Program-made: the position numbers and the translations under genes
Part shown: positions 1 through 11,421 of the stretch, in pieces
How positions within the stretch are numbered: position 1 is the first letter of the stretch
Layout of the letters: each line of letters begins with the position of its first letter
Source: Campylorhamphus procurvoides
Taxonomy: Eukaryota; Chordata; Aves; Passeriformes; Dendrocolaptidae
Reading direction: 5' to 3'
Length of the DNA: 64,000 nucleotides
NCBI GenBank assembly: GCA_013396655.1
Contig: WBMV01005093.1
Coordinates: 434,001-498,000, forward strand
Notes under the pieces: generated by a model
The model's database searches: none
What the model saw: only the letters and a program-made list of their open reading frames with translations
Told to the model about the DNA's origin: nothing

Positions 1-1255
1 AGCTGCACAGTGACTCAGCTTCGAAAGAACAGAAAACTGGAAAGTGCTGTCACACCAGGTATGCCATGGTGTGGTATTTATTATGCCCTTCTAATCCTCA
101 GTCCTCATAAAACTGATGAGAACTTTCTTGCCATGCCCTTGTGGTAAGAAATTATGTAAAAGATTTTGGGCACCACCAAAGCTAGTCATAGTCTTAGGCA
201 CACCTAGCTTTTTATGATTCTCCATAAATAACTCCTAAATGGAATGGACCCACCTGCATTAAAACTGTACCAGGCTGAAGCCTCATGCTAGAGAAGGGTG
301 GTTGTTTGCCCTGAATAAACACTTTTGAGCATATGGGGAAATCAGAAACCTTCCAGGCTAAGATTAGGCAAAATCTACGGGCACTTTCCAGAGAGTCACA
401 CCTACATCTTCCCGTTCATAATGCTGTTTTCTCTATTTCCTATTCTCAGGCAGCTAATTCTTCTGCACTAGGTAAGAGAATCTGTCATCTAACCTGGATT
501 ATGAATTTCCCAAGATGATTGCCCATAAAGAGCAAAGGTTTACTGTATGAGTTCATCTTGTGAACGTAGTTCAAAACTACAGGGTTTACCTCCATAATCC
601 AGACTATCTCAATTAGCACATATCCTTTTCCTGCCTGGCTGAATCAATGTATTCCCCTCAGTGATATCATCTCCTGCCACAATGCCTTTTCCATCTGAAA
701 TCTCCCAGTTTATTTTACCTTATGCATGGACCAGGCTACATGGAGCTCTGGATAAAACCTGATGAGGAATCAAAGAAGTACTATTAAATTATAGTTAACT
801 TCCTAGCTTGGGAGAAAACAAAACCTGCCTTCTCCTGTCTTCTTCTTGTAGAGTGAGAAAAAAAATTGTTGCCCTCTTGGAACCTGGTATCACACAATGT
901 AATTCTTTACCTTTGAGTCTTGAATCATCCCTTTTTTTTGGTTTTGGTTTGTGAGCTTATTTTTCTCATACAAGACAGGCGTGAACAGCCTGTGACACAA
1001 AGTCAATCCCTAGAGTCAAGAGGCTGGATCAGTTCAAATCTGTAGGCTGTTAAGATGTACATAAGGAAAGTTGTGAGACACCTTGGTGAATAAAACCTCT
1101 TCTCAGATGCAGATGATGACTGAAAGCTACACAAGAATCATCATCCTGTACATCCACATAGGCTTCAAATTATTTAGAAAGTGTCCTGAATACCTAGGCC
1201 TGGTGACATTAGGCAGGGGGAAAGAAGTTCTCTACTACATTCTCTAGCAACAGAG
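1..1255. other. Unique AT-rich noncoding stretch
   Basis: No gene, RNA or repeat family is recognised here. Open frames are short (61 codons at most) and have no recognisable domain. A short T-run near 930 is the only low-complexity feature. The sequence looks like ordinary vertebrate intergenic or intronic DNA. Confidence 0.5.
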
Positions 1256-1263
1256 TTTGAAAA

Positions 1264-1283
1264 CCTGTTTTATATAAAACAGG
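1264..1283. repeat. Perfect 20-bp palindrome with TATATAA core
   Basis: CCTGTTTTAT is followed immediately by its exact reverse complement, ATAAAACAGG, with no spacer. Pairing stops at the next base on each side (A opposite A). The palindrome lies at the upstream edge of an old CR1 remnant. It could form a cruciform or bind a dimeric protein, or it could be a chance product of AT-rich sequence. No function is assigned. Confidence 0.75.
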
Positions 1284-1500
1284 ACTAGAATAAACTCAAC
1301 AGAAGACTTCTGTGCAAGGAGCCTTAACAGCTCTGAACAGAGAACTAGAGAAAATGACCTTAAATTGAGATGGAATGCTCAGATTAGATATTAGAAAAAA
1401 TTTTTTCACTATTAGGATGGTCAGGCATTGGAATAGATTGCTCAGGGAGGTAACATACAGGCTCATGTGCTCATAAGGTACATCGATAGAGTACATAATT
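1282..1500 (+). mobile_element. Old CR1 LINE 3'-end remnant
   Basis: The stretch follows the order of words typical of the 3' region of avian CR1 elements. It has a run resembling 'agattagatattagaaaaaa', then a T-rich 'ttcact' segment, then 'ggcattggaatagattgctcagggaggt'-like text that corresponds to the usual 'cactggaacaggttgcccagggaggt'. Divergence is high and the terminal 'gatgatcttt..ccaacc' portion is not clear, so both ends are approximate. CR1 copies are normally 5'-truncated, as here. It encodes nothing. Confidence 0.65.
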
Positions 1501-2885
1501 AAAACTAGTCTCTACAAATGTTTAAATGTGTCAATGATAACAATAAATAATGAGAAGAGGAGTTACTTTCAAATTAATTACTATCTCAGTCATCCTAAAT
1601 TCAGGATCCAAGGGTACAAAGACAAAAATTAGGTCTCCTCTATGCAATGTCTTCAAAATCTCCATTCTCTCTGATTATAAGGGTATGATAGTCCATATGG
1701 TAAAAGATGATTTTAAAAGTTTGCAGATTTCACCCTTCAACTGTTGGGAAATATGTTTTCTTTAGCAACAAGGCAAGTTGAGGCATCATTTGAAGTTCTT
1801 ACTAAGGAAACCTAGACTCACTTTTAGCTATAAGAAAACGGCCCTTCTTTGGGACACTACAATTCCAATCACAGCAAATGGCCCGCAAGGACCATCTGTT
1901 GCTCTGTTGAAATGCTTGAATAAGAGAGTGAAAGAAGAGGAGATAGCTGATAAATTAGAGCTCTCCTATGTGCATAAATGTTACATCTAAAATAGCTTAG
2001 TGCTGTCAAAGGAGGATAAGCAACTCTTCTGGTATGGCTCAGGGGAGCATGGATGGAAACTTCTAATGGAATGCTATGTTTCAAAGAAAATTTAAAGTCC
2101 ATATAGGTTGTTTTGAGTGCTACGTTGAGCTATGTACCTTTTGACTATCTCTCAATAAGCTGTGACTTAGCTGGGCTGCAAATTGCTTCCATAAGATGAA
2201 GAAATCACAGTGTGAAATCGTATGCCTGATGCTATGCAGGAGGTCAGAGCAGATGAACATAACAGCCCTTCAGGCCTAAGAATCTATGGAGTCTACCAAA
2301 TCTTGCAGGAGGTAGTGTCTATGCAGAGAAGAAACAAAAATCACCTACATAGTTATGGTAACACTTTCTGTCAAATGGGAATAAAAAATTAAACAGTGTG
2401 AATTAGTCAGAGGTCATTTTTTATTTACTGAAGCATATATATATAACTAGGTGGCAGAGGTAAATTAAACTGATCTGTAGATTCAATCACCCATGAGATT
2501 TGTCCAAACTATAGAGATTAATCTATGCAAACCTTGCATATTCATATATTTTGGAACAAAACTCAAACAGCAGCGTTGGTGGGTGCTATCACAGAAAGGC
2601 CTTTCCAAACCACCAGCATCTGCCTCTAAACCCTGACTGGCTTGCTCGCAACTGAAATGCACACAAGAAAGATTGGCACCTGCTAATGAAAGTATGGCTT
2701 CCCAGCTATGTTGGGTAAACAACAGTTTGATTAAATCATTTGGGGTTTAATAAAGAAGAATGGGTGCTGCAGAAACACTGCAGAAGTGCCTGGCTCCCCG
2801 TCAGGTGCAAGATATATGAATATACACATACATAGATATAGATAGATTTATATGTGTGCATGTATGGAGTCTGTAGTGTATGTTT
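1501..2885. other. Noncoding stretch with a short TA/GATA-rich patch
   Basis: No gene is recognised. A patch at about 2810-2860 is rich in TATA, CATA and GATA words and looks like a degenerate microsatellite. It immediately precedes the sharp transition into the CpG-rich island at about 2890. Open frames of 66-79 codons in this stretch have no recognisable motifs. Confidence 0.5.
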
Positions 2886-2887
2886 TT

Positions 2888-3352
2888 GGCTGCCGTGTGC
2901 TCGGCGGAGCCCCCGGGCACTGGGCGGGAGAGGCGCGTCCGTGGTGCCGGTGGCAGCGGGATGGCCCGAGGAGGGAGCCGGGCGGGGTCCCCCCTCTGTA
3001 CCCGCACCCCAAACCCGCCTACCCGGGCAGAAAGCGGGTCGGCAGCCGGTAGATGGAGCACAAGGCCAGAAACCGGGCTGGGGAACGCTCTGGAGGAGGT
3101 TATGGGGTCTGCAAAACTGCCCGGTGTTTCGATTCATAAAACACATAAATCCTCCGGGATGAATAACAACAGGAAAAAGCAGTGACTGTGCGCTTCCACG
3201 GGGTGAAAATATTCGAGGCTCCAGCGGCCACACGGTGACCGCCTGTCTTTAGCCTGGAATTCGCGTTTGGACGGGACTTCCATAGGGCGGTTGTGGAGAT
3301 TCGTGCGCCTCCTGCGTGTTCCTGTCTCGGTTTCATTCACCTTCGTGGACCC
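2888..3352. promoter_or_regulatory. CpG island, candidate orphan promoter or first exon
   Basis: Base composition changes abruptly from AT-rich flanks to a GC-rich, CpG-dense block. By eye I count about 19 CpGs in the first 175 bases and about 20 more in the following 280, whereas flanking sequence of similar length holds almost none. CpG islands of this size in vertebrates usually mark promoters or first exons, or occasionally developmental enhancers. Open frames occur on both strands here (up to 165 codons on the minus strand), but they overlap in several frames, as expected from GC-rich DNA, and none resembles a known protein. Transcription direction cannot be decided. Alternatives are a methylation-free orphan island, a retrocopy of a GC-rich exon, or an inserted LTR. 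Confidence 0.6.
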
Positions 3353-4148
3353 AGGAAAAGTGTGTTCCCACCTTAATATTATAGCATGCAATGAATGCTA
3401 ATTGGTATTGTGAGACTTACCATGTGTTGTCAATGTAGCAGTTTATATAGTCTGAGAAGCAGAATGGTTCTGGGGGTTTTTTTGTTTGTTTTTAAACGCA
3501 TGGTTTTGTGTTTTTTTTAAAGGGCATTTTCAGGAACCCTTAAAAAAAATAACTTTTTAGATAAATGGCCCACAGGCAGAGATAAAGCCCTGAATTTCAA
3601 GGTCCTATAACTCTCACAGAAGCTTCATCATCATTGTCACAGCTGACGTACAACATTGATTTTTGTGTTATTATCCAGACCAGCTAGGACATAATGTGTG
3701 AACATCTACCATCTATTTTTCCACTGGCTTTTATTTCTAATGTGCCCCAGACTCTGAGCAAATGTGAATCCAAGCTCCTTAGTTCAGTCAAATTTATTAT
3801 CCTTAAGGGATGGGGACCAAAATCACAATTGTAAGTGCTCCCTCCACTCACACACGCATGCACGCACACACACACTAGATGTGCTGTCTATGCACCACTC
3901 CCCTATTGTTTTCACTGTAACTGATTTTGGCACCAGCTCTTTAGCACTTTGGAAGGGCCTTCATTAGCACTGGGACACTGTCCAAAAGGAATCCAGAAAA
4001 ATCAACACATGGCTGCTCTTGTTCTCATGATAAATGACAGCTTTGGCTGAAAAACAACAACAGTAAGGAAGCAAAACAAAACCCAAAAAGCAACAAGGGT
4101 AGCCATAATGTGAATAGGAGAAGTCAGACATGACTAACTCAGCTTGGA
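3353..4148. other. Noncoding stretch between CpG island and G-rich tract
   Basis: AT-rich sequence with T- and A-runs around 3475-3550 and a CA-type microsatellite near 3850. No coding potential is recognised. Confidence 0.5.
3843..3876. repeat. Imperfect (CA)n microsatellite
   Basis: Alternating CA dinucleotides are interrupted by CG and TG steps ('cacacgcatgcacgcacac'). Alternating purine-pyrimidine DNA of this type can adopt the Z form. It is short and imperfect. Confidence 0.8.
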
Positions 4149-4149
4149 T

Positions 4150-4183
4150 GGGGGAACGGGGTTGGCTGGGAGGGGGCAGGGGG
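4150..4183 (+). other. Potential intramolecular G-quadruplex
   Basis: Five G runs of 3-5 bases (4150-4154, 4158-4161, 4168-4170, 4172-4176, 4179-4183) are separated by loops of 1-6 bases. This satisfies the usual G3+N1-7 quadruplex pattern on the plus strand. A second G-rich stretch follows at about 4235-4275. It sits about 0.8 kb past the CpG island. Folding is inferred from pattern only. Confidence 0.6.
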
Positions 4184-4509
4184 ATTCCTCCCTTGGTACT
4201 GTATTAAAAAGGTGGTTTGGCTTTTACACTGACCGGAGGGGGAGGGGGGAGTGTTTCATTCTTGGAGGGGAGAGATGCAGGGCAGCAGGAAAAGGCTAGG
4301 ACCAGACCACAGCACTTTGATCACATGAAGTAAATGGCACCAGCACAGTGCATTATGGAAAATAAAATGTCTGCCATCCACATGAGGGTGAAGAGGGATT
4401 CACGAAGAGGCATCCACGTCCCTTATATAAAGGAGAGCTTACAAATGCAGAGAATGTATTAGGCTGCTGTATTAACCCGTTTATTCCCCAATGACTGTGT
4501 TTACACTCA

Positions 4510-4632
4510 AATCCTGAAGTGCTTACTCAGGCAAAACTCCCAGTTGACCTAGTCCTGAAGGCTTTAATCAGGAAGTATGCCCAATGACTTCAATGGGAGC
4601 TTTGTCTCAATAACTATTCAGGATATGGCCCA
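4510..4632. repeat. Palindromic old interspersed repeat (TGACTTCAATGGGAG core)
   Basis: The two halves form an imperfect inverted repeat. The left arm has 'atcctgaagtgcttactcag' and then 'gcaaaactccca'. The right arm, in reverse complement, reads 'atcctgaa', a diverged middle, and 'caaagctcccattgaagtca'. The words 'atgacttcaatgggagc' and 'tattcaggatatggccc' match what I recall of an ancient hairpin-like repeat common in turtle, crocodile and bird genomes. I cannot name the family with certainty. It is noncoding and probably a remnant of a nonautonomous element. Confidence 0.55.
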
Positions 4633-4639
4633 TAGGGAC

Positions 4640-7600
4640 CTTGAAACTAGAACTAATTGAATTTTTTGCACGACATGCTTTTTCACTTGAAAAGAACCAT
4701 TTTTGTCCAAAAACAATTCTTCACAAAATGCATCAGTCATTTTTCTTTATTATTGGATATTTTCTATCATATTTTACCAGAATGCTCTCAAACTCCTTAC
4801 TTTGCACAGTTTAAAAAAAGAAAATCTGGAGGAAAATAATCCAAATCCTTATGGACATCTTACTCTTTTGCTAAGAAAAAAAATGACAAGCAAATAGTTT
4901 TGATACAATGTTGGTGAAAACTGTGGAAAATTTGCTTACTAAGATTTTGTTGTTGCTATTGTTATGAATTGATTCCTTGCATTTTGATTTCTTCCAATAA
5001 GAATTACAATATAAGTGAATTCACAAGTTTGCTTATGCAGTTATCTTAAATCACCACAGGCACTTTTTTAACTCATTTTGGTGCCTCTAAAAAGGAAACA
5101 AATGTCAGCCCTGACCTGCAAAGTCTTCTATATACTTAAGCGTATCAGCTACGGGGAGTCCTTTAAGTTACACAAAATTCAACAAATATTTTAGAATGGG
5201 ATGACATTCTGAACTGAAGACAGATGTGGAAAGAAGCACCATAAAGAAATTTTTGAGGCAAACATCCACAAATCTGTGAAAAGGTACACAAACCTATCAC
5301 AACTGTGACAAAATTCTCCTGGAAGCACCTAAGATGTGGGGTTTGTGCCTTTATTTTAAAGTCTGATAATAGCCTGCTTTTCCAAAATTGTATTTCAGGG
5401 TCTGGAGTCCTATCCAAAAGAGTTTTAAACTACATTTTGAACTTACAGTTTCAAATAAGAATATCTATTGAATTTCATGGGTGAAAAAAACCCACCAACA
5501 TTTATCAAGGTGAAAATCTGCTGTAAATAAACCAAAACAACATTTTCCAGAAATCCTCCTTGGGCTTTGCACACCATGTGTCTCATCCAAACTTGGCACA
5601 TATCAGATGGCTGGTCAACAGTGACCCATGAGAATACACACAAGACCCTCACACATCAGCTGCATTACAACTTGTTCATTACCAGGCACAGCATCCCGCA
5701 TTGATCATGAATATATATCATTAGAAAACAGGCTGTACACTGATGAGGAATTTGGAAATTGTCCTGCTTGAAATTCATATGAGAAGTACATTCCTGATAG
5801 ATGCTTAGGTTGTTGACTTAATATGGTTAAAAGCTGGTATTTTATTGGAACTTGCACCTGGACCTCTATCCATTAAAAAACTTTTAGAGACAAGTCCTAC
5901 AAACTGATCTTGATTTTGCTACAAGGCCAAAAGCCTGATGAGATTTGCTGAGAGATCCCCTCTGGTCTCTGAATTCAAATCAAGCTAGCAAACATTTGTT
6001 CTGAAACAACACGAAATAGTACACCTCAGTGTTTTCAGATGAGTGTCATGTAAAGCTAGATCCTTGCAGAGCTGCAATTCAAACAAAAATTCAGGAACAC
6101 TAGTAGATTAGAGCTGATCCTTTCCTGTATCTCCCTTGTGAAGCTAAATCACTGGGAACAATCAGTTAAGCTACTTCTAAATTCCCCTTCACACCCACCC
6201 AATTAAACTTTTATCATATGGGTTGATCCCGTGATATAAAACACAAGTGTGTCTTAATGCAATTTGAAGTTGCAGGCAGCCTTCTGGGAGAAGGGCAGAT
6301 GCCTGATGTACCTTAAGCTGATGTATTGGATGCTGTTTTTTCCTGCTTTATGCCATTAGTACACTTGTTCACCATCTCCCCTACCACATTGCCATCAGGG
6401 AGATCTAAGCTTGGCAGCAGGCTGGGATCCCTGCCTCTAAGCTGAAAGAGGTTGAGCTATTTGCAGAAATAATGCTTTCCAGACGTACTAAACAGCACTC
6501 ATCTTTCCAGATGGAGGGGCATTAGTGTTGCTTCCAGCCATCTCTTCACCTTCTGGTGTACTTGCCACTCCTCCCGTATGCACTACGAGCCTTATGCTTC
6601 GGATACCTCTCTTGCATGCTGAGAAACCCTTCGAGCTGCCTGCACCTTGCAACCCTGGAGCCAGCTGGAGGAGGGATATAGCCCATCCCACTTTAGCATG
6701 GGACTCCTTTCAAATGGGAAATGGGGGGTTCTGAAGAGAGCCAAATGTTCAGGGATCCTTTCTGTCTCCTGTGGTCTGTATTTCTACTTAAAGTATTCAA
6801 AAAGGAGAGAATTTGGCAGGGAGAAGATGTGATGAAGACAAGCACTGATACTGCTAAGCAAAAGAGGGAAAAAGAGAGGGGGGGGAGGGAAAGTCAGCAA
6901 TGAAGAGGTAACAGCCCTATTGCTAAGCTGAAGCTTTTAATGGTCCCACAAGACCTGCAGACTGTCTGGTCCAACGAGTAAGGGCTAAGAGCCAAGCCTT
7001 GAGCATGCAGATCTTGGATCTGTGGCACACCAGGCTACATCAACCCTGACGAGGTCATCTGGATCACATGAATGCTTCAAGTCAAACAACTGAAAAAAAA
7101 ATTATTTTTTCTTTCTCTTTTTTCCTTTTTTTGTTCTTCATGTGAATCCCCAATGGAAGAAATCCACCGAACAAGCATGTTGATTTTGGCAAAGGCACAC
7201 ACAGTCACTCTGTTCTAAAGATGAGCTGACACGTGCAGATTCACAGATTAGCCATTTCTAAAGGTTAATTAAATATTGCCATTGTTTTCCAAGCTATTAA
7301 TGTATGTTATTCTATTTTTCTGTGTTAAAGAACATCTGGGTTTTGCAGTTAAAAAATATGCAACCCTTCGTCCGCCTTCAAAAAAGGTCTTAAAAAACAC
7401 ACATGGAGTGTCTCCTTTAAAAATATGGCATGACCATCTTCAGAGTCACATTACAAAGTTGAGGAAAAAAATCTTTGAAAAAATATTGGGAAAAATGTTC
7501 TTCCATAGATCAAAACATTTGATGTGCATTCTTGTCTGCCAAGCGTGTCTCAGAACTAGCTCACACACAGTAAATGAGCTGTAGGAGAGGCTCCTGGTAT

Positions 7601-10600
7601 TAGTCAGCCCTTCATTATTTGCTGAAGTTACTGAAAGTGATTACATTCAGATATGTTCCTGCTCCATCCTTTGGTGCCAGGATGTATGACAGCCAGTTTT
7701 GTTTACAGTACCTGCACTGCTGGGTAAATTAAGTGGATCTGCACAGGCTTTCCTTATCACTGTCCTGGGCCCCTCCTCAGCAGTTTGGACTTAGCTTATG
7801 AAAAGACTTGAGGTGAAAGAAAGAATGAGTAGGAATAAGAGAATGGAGGTGTACAAACCCTGATTTGGTAGTTTTCTTGGCAGGGATGTAAGTGATTACA
7901 AAATATTCAAGTCAGTTTTACCCTAGTGATCAGGCTTGGCAGCAGAAGCAAAGGAAAGCTAAGCTTTGCTTGCAGCTTTATACTGCAAGCTTTTTCCTGT
8001 GGTGCCTGAGACAAATCAGCTTCATTCCTTGCACCAAACTTCCTTCATTATATCTCCACGCCCAGGCACTAGGCAGTCTGAAAAAAATGGAAGATAACAT
8101 TTGTCTTCTATTTGCACAGATAATAACAAATACTTAAGATGCACATTAAAAAAGGAATCCAATCCAGTATCTCCTTTGCCTCCATTTACTCTCTGTCAAG
8201 CAGTGACTGTGACATAAAGGTACCTCTCAGGTGTGTCAGGAAGTTTAAATTTTTGATCCAAAACAGTACTTGAAAATTCTTAATTGTAAGGAATACATAA
8301 ACGTAAAGTATTTTTCTAAGAATGAGAATGTGATTTTTCATATTCCATGGCTATTCCTCATCAACAAGGCTTTGAGCTTCACCTTATGGTACCTATACTA
8401 ATCAAAGTCTCATGCAGATCCTGAAGAAAAGATTCACTATCCCTGAAGCCGATTCTGGCCCCAATTGTGTTTTGGTCCCAGTCATCAGCTAGAGTATAGT
8501 TTCATCAACTTAGTGGCAATGAATGAACTCAACCTGCTAGTGATACAAGCCACAGACCAGTGATTGTCTAATTCACGTCCTTCTGCATGACTTTGTCACC
8601 TTTGCAGCCAAACTGTAGGAGTATCTTATCCCTTTCTCCTCTCCTTTCTAGGATTGCAAGCTGTGGTGGATCACTTCCTCTACCTGATCATACTAGCAAG
8701 AGATGAAGGGAACCCTGCATTACCTCTTGCATCCCCCTATAAGGAATCAAGGGACAGAAAAGCAAGGCTGTACAACTGATGGTGGTAGGTAAGTCTGGCT
8801 TGGAGCAAGGCAAACCAGCATTTATGGTGTGTCTACAATATCCTATGCAATCATGCACTCAGTACTCTGTTCTCTATACCACCACGTGGAGCTGGTTTCT
8901 CTAGCCTACTGCACAGTGCTGTTATATCCAGTCCTTCCTGATCCTGCTGGGATCACAACAGTCAGATGAAATGAGAGTGACTCTGTTATTTATTTCTATC
9001 ATGTTCTGCTTGGAAGGTTTGACGATTCCTCCTACCAGGCATTTTACTAGTCAACAAAAAGTTATCCATATTGCGGTGCTTGTTCTGACCTGTGAGTTAG
9101 CAAACAATAAATCTTAATTACACTTAAATGCTAGAAATCTGCAATGAATGAGGCCACATTAGTCAGTTGTGAATTGGTCCTGACTCCTGCCTCTGCTTTG
9201 GCTGGAGATGCAGCTGCAGGAATACATAAATTAGTTTTAGATTTGTTTGTGCCAGTACAATCAGTTGTAGTTGTTCCTTAAGAGCATTTCCAGTATTAGT
9301 GAGCTTACTGGCATTCATCCTATTAGCATCTCTGATGCAGGTGCCATCTGGAAAGTTTTATTTAAAAAGACTTTTAGTATTGTCCTTAGGTTAATAAGAA
9401 AGTGTTATTTTTAAATATCGCGGCAGTTTTCCAGAGTGCAGCTCAGTCTCATGACATCTGCTCAGTGGATACTTGTTACCTTTGGGTTTCTTGAAAGAAA
9501 CCCTCTGAATAACCTTTTTGTTAGCAATCTGCTTTATAGACCCTGCAGTGGAATAGCCTTGGAGTGCAAACGGAGTTGCTAGCAGAGGGGATTTTGTGTG
9601 CTCTAAGAAGCTCTTTGGTATTCTAGCACTTACATGTTGTAACATTCAATAAAATCAACCAGTTCTCCTCCCTATGTCTCTCTTTGTGAGATTCTGCCAT
9701 CTTTATTCAAGAACGGGAGCTCAGCTGACAACCCAGCCCTGCTCAGGGGATGTGGTGCATTTCCCCCCTTGGAAACAGAGGTCTGGGGAAGATTTCCCTG
9801 CTGCAGCACAGGCAGCTCTACACATACTATTTTAAACACTGCAATGAGGCCAATCTTAATTGACTGTTCCTACTGTTCAGGAGCACTGACAAATTACACC
9901 AGCTGAGTAATGGCTCATTCACAATAAATGAAAGGAATCACCCCCTCCATTTCCAAATTTCACCCATTCCAATATTTAGTATTCAACGGGAAAATGATTC
10001 AATGGAAACCCTGTTGGTGAACAAAATGGTTTCATTTATACTGAGCAAAGTGGGTCCTATTGCCAGAAAAAAACCCTCATACCCTTCATGAAACTCACCT
10101 TTAGTAGTAGCTGACAGAGCATGGCTGGTAACCCAAACTAGCTATTCAGCAGCTGCCATCAATTAAACCAGAGCAGAAACTGTTTCTACAAAAAGATCAG
10201 CTGAAGCTGAGAATCCTATTTGGTGATATCATACTCAATACATTAAGCCAAATTTTGCAGAACAAAGAGCAAGAAAGTTGCAAACATAAACCAAAATGAA
10301 GGAATTGAAATGGTCTTTACCTGTGAAACAGCGGTGTAAGAACTGAGTGTCACTCTGAAGACTTAGGGTCAAAACCTCTGACTGGGTTGATTCTGGTGTG
10401 GCTCTACAGAAATCAAAACAGCAAAAGTGCAAACACAGGCTGAGCTGATTCACAATCCTGAATGTTTTACAATGCAGTGTAGTTTCTATTCTGCCATAAG
10501 GCCTGGATTTCTTTAAATATAGTGGAGTAAAAATAAAGAAATATTATTCTCAGAAGCTGTTGCAGCTCTTCTGTAAGCATTAGGAAAATGCAGTCATTCC

Positions 10601-11390
10601 AGCTGGATGAGCTGGAAACCCCAGATTTGTGAGTGTCCCCAGGATACAATCTGCAGAAATCAGACACAATTTTAGGAGGCTCCTAAACCTGCACAACCTT
10701 TACTAAAATAGGAAATAATACACAAGTCATCAAAATGTTGGACAGAGCACAAAAATAACCAGGTTCGGCTTCAGCTTTGATCAAAGAACACAGACTGAAG
10801 GCATAAAAATTATGTTTGGGAGTAGTAATCGATAGTTTTCTGGCCAAACTTCGGATTTAGGTTCATTTCTAAAGTAGGCAAAGTTGAGTTAGTCTTGGAA
10901 GAAAGAATTTCACCAGTCAGTTGACACCAGTGTGATGCTGTCATTTTTTAACACGGATCTTTTCTTCTGGTGTCATACCTGTCTTTAAAGGAAGAGTTTA
11001 CATGATAGAGTTTACAGAAAAAGCTTAGACAAGAGAGCTGAGATCAGCCTTGCTCTTTAGAGGATAGCTGCTAGAAAGATGGACTTCAAAGTGAGATAAC
11101 AAACAAGTGATATAAGAAATATTCTAAGAGATATTTTAGAAGTCTTGGGAACATTTATTCTGGGTGCCAAAATTTTGTCTCTGGCCACTGAGCAAGAGCA
11201 CTCAGAAAAGATGAAGAAAAATAAGCAGGTGGAATGTGCGACTCAGTTCAAACCAAGATGAACAAAGAGAGCTTGTTTTAAATCCAGAGAATACCTTTGG
11301 TAGCAAGGTCAGATCAGTCAGTTTTGGACTGTCTATAAAGAAAACTTTCTCCACTTGGACAAATATATTTCTTCCCATGTATTTCCACAT
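4640..11390. other. Long unique AT-rich noncoding stretch
   Basis: About 6.7 kb without a recognised gene, LINE or tandem array. Open frames reach 102 codons (7276-7584, plus) but are AT-rich, have no recognisable domain and are bounded by frequent stops. A polypyrimidine/T-rich patch lies at about 7100-7133 next to an A-run. Near 8450 there is a short 'gattctggcccca' word that may be a worn remnant of an old repeat, but it is too short to call. Confidence 0.5.
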
Positions 11391-11397
11391 TGTGTCA

Positions 11398-11421
11398 GGA
11401 TCCCTACAGATGTAGGGATCC
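11398..11421. repeat. Perfect inverted repeat, 10-bp arms, 4-bp loop
   Basis: GGATCCCTAC and GTAGGGATCC flank the spacer AGAT. The arms are exact reverse complements. Nothing beyond the arms pairs well, so the hairpin is too short for a microRNA precursor. No function is assigned. Confidence 0.7.

Noticed and set aside
2736..3233. 165-codon minus-strand open frame across the CpG island
   Set aside because: Several overlapping frames are open because of GC content, and half of this one translates a TA/GATA-rich simple patch.
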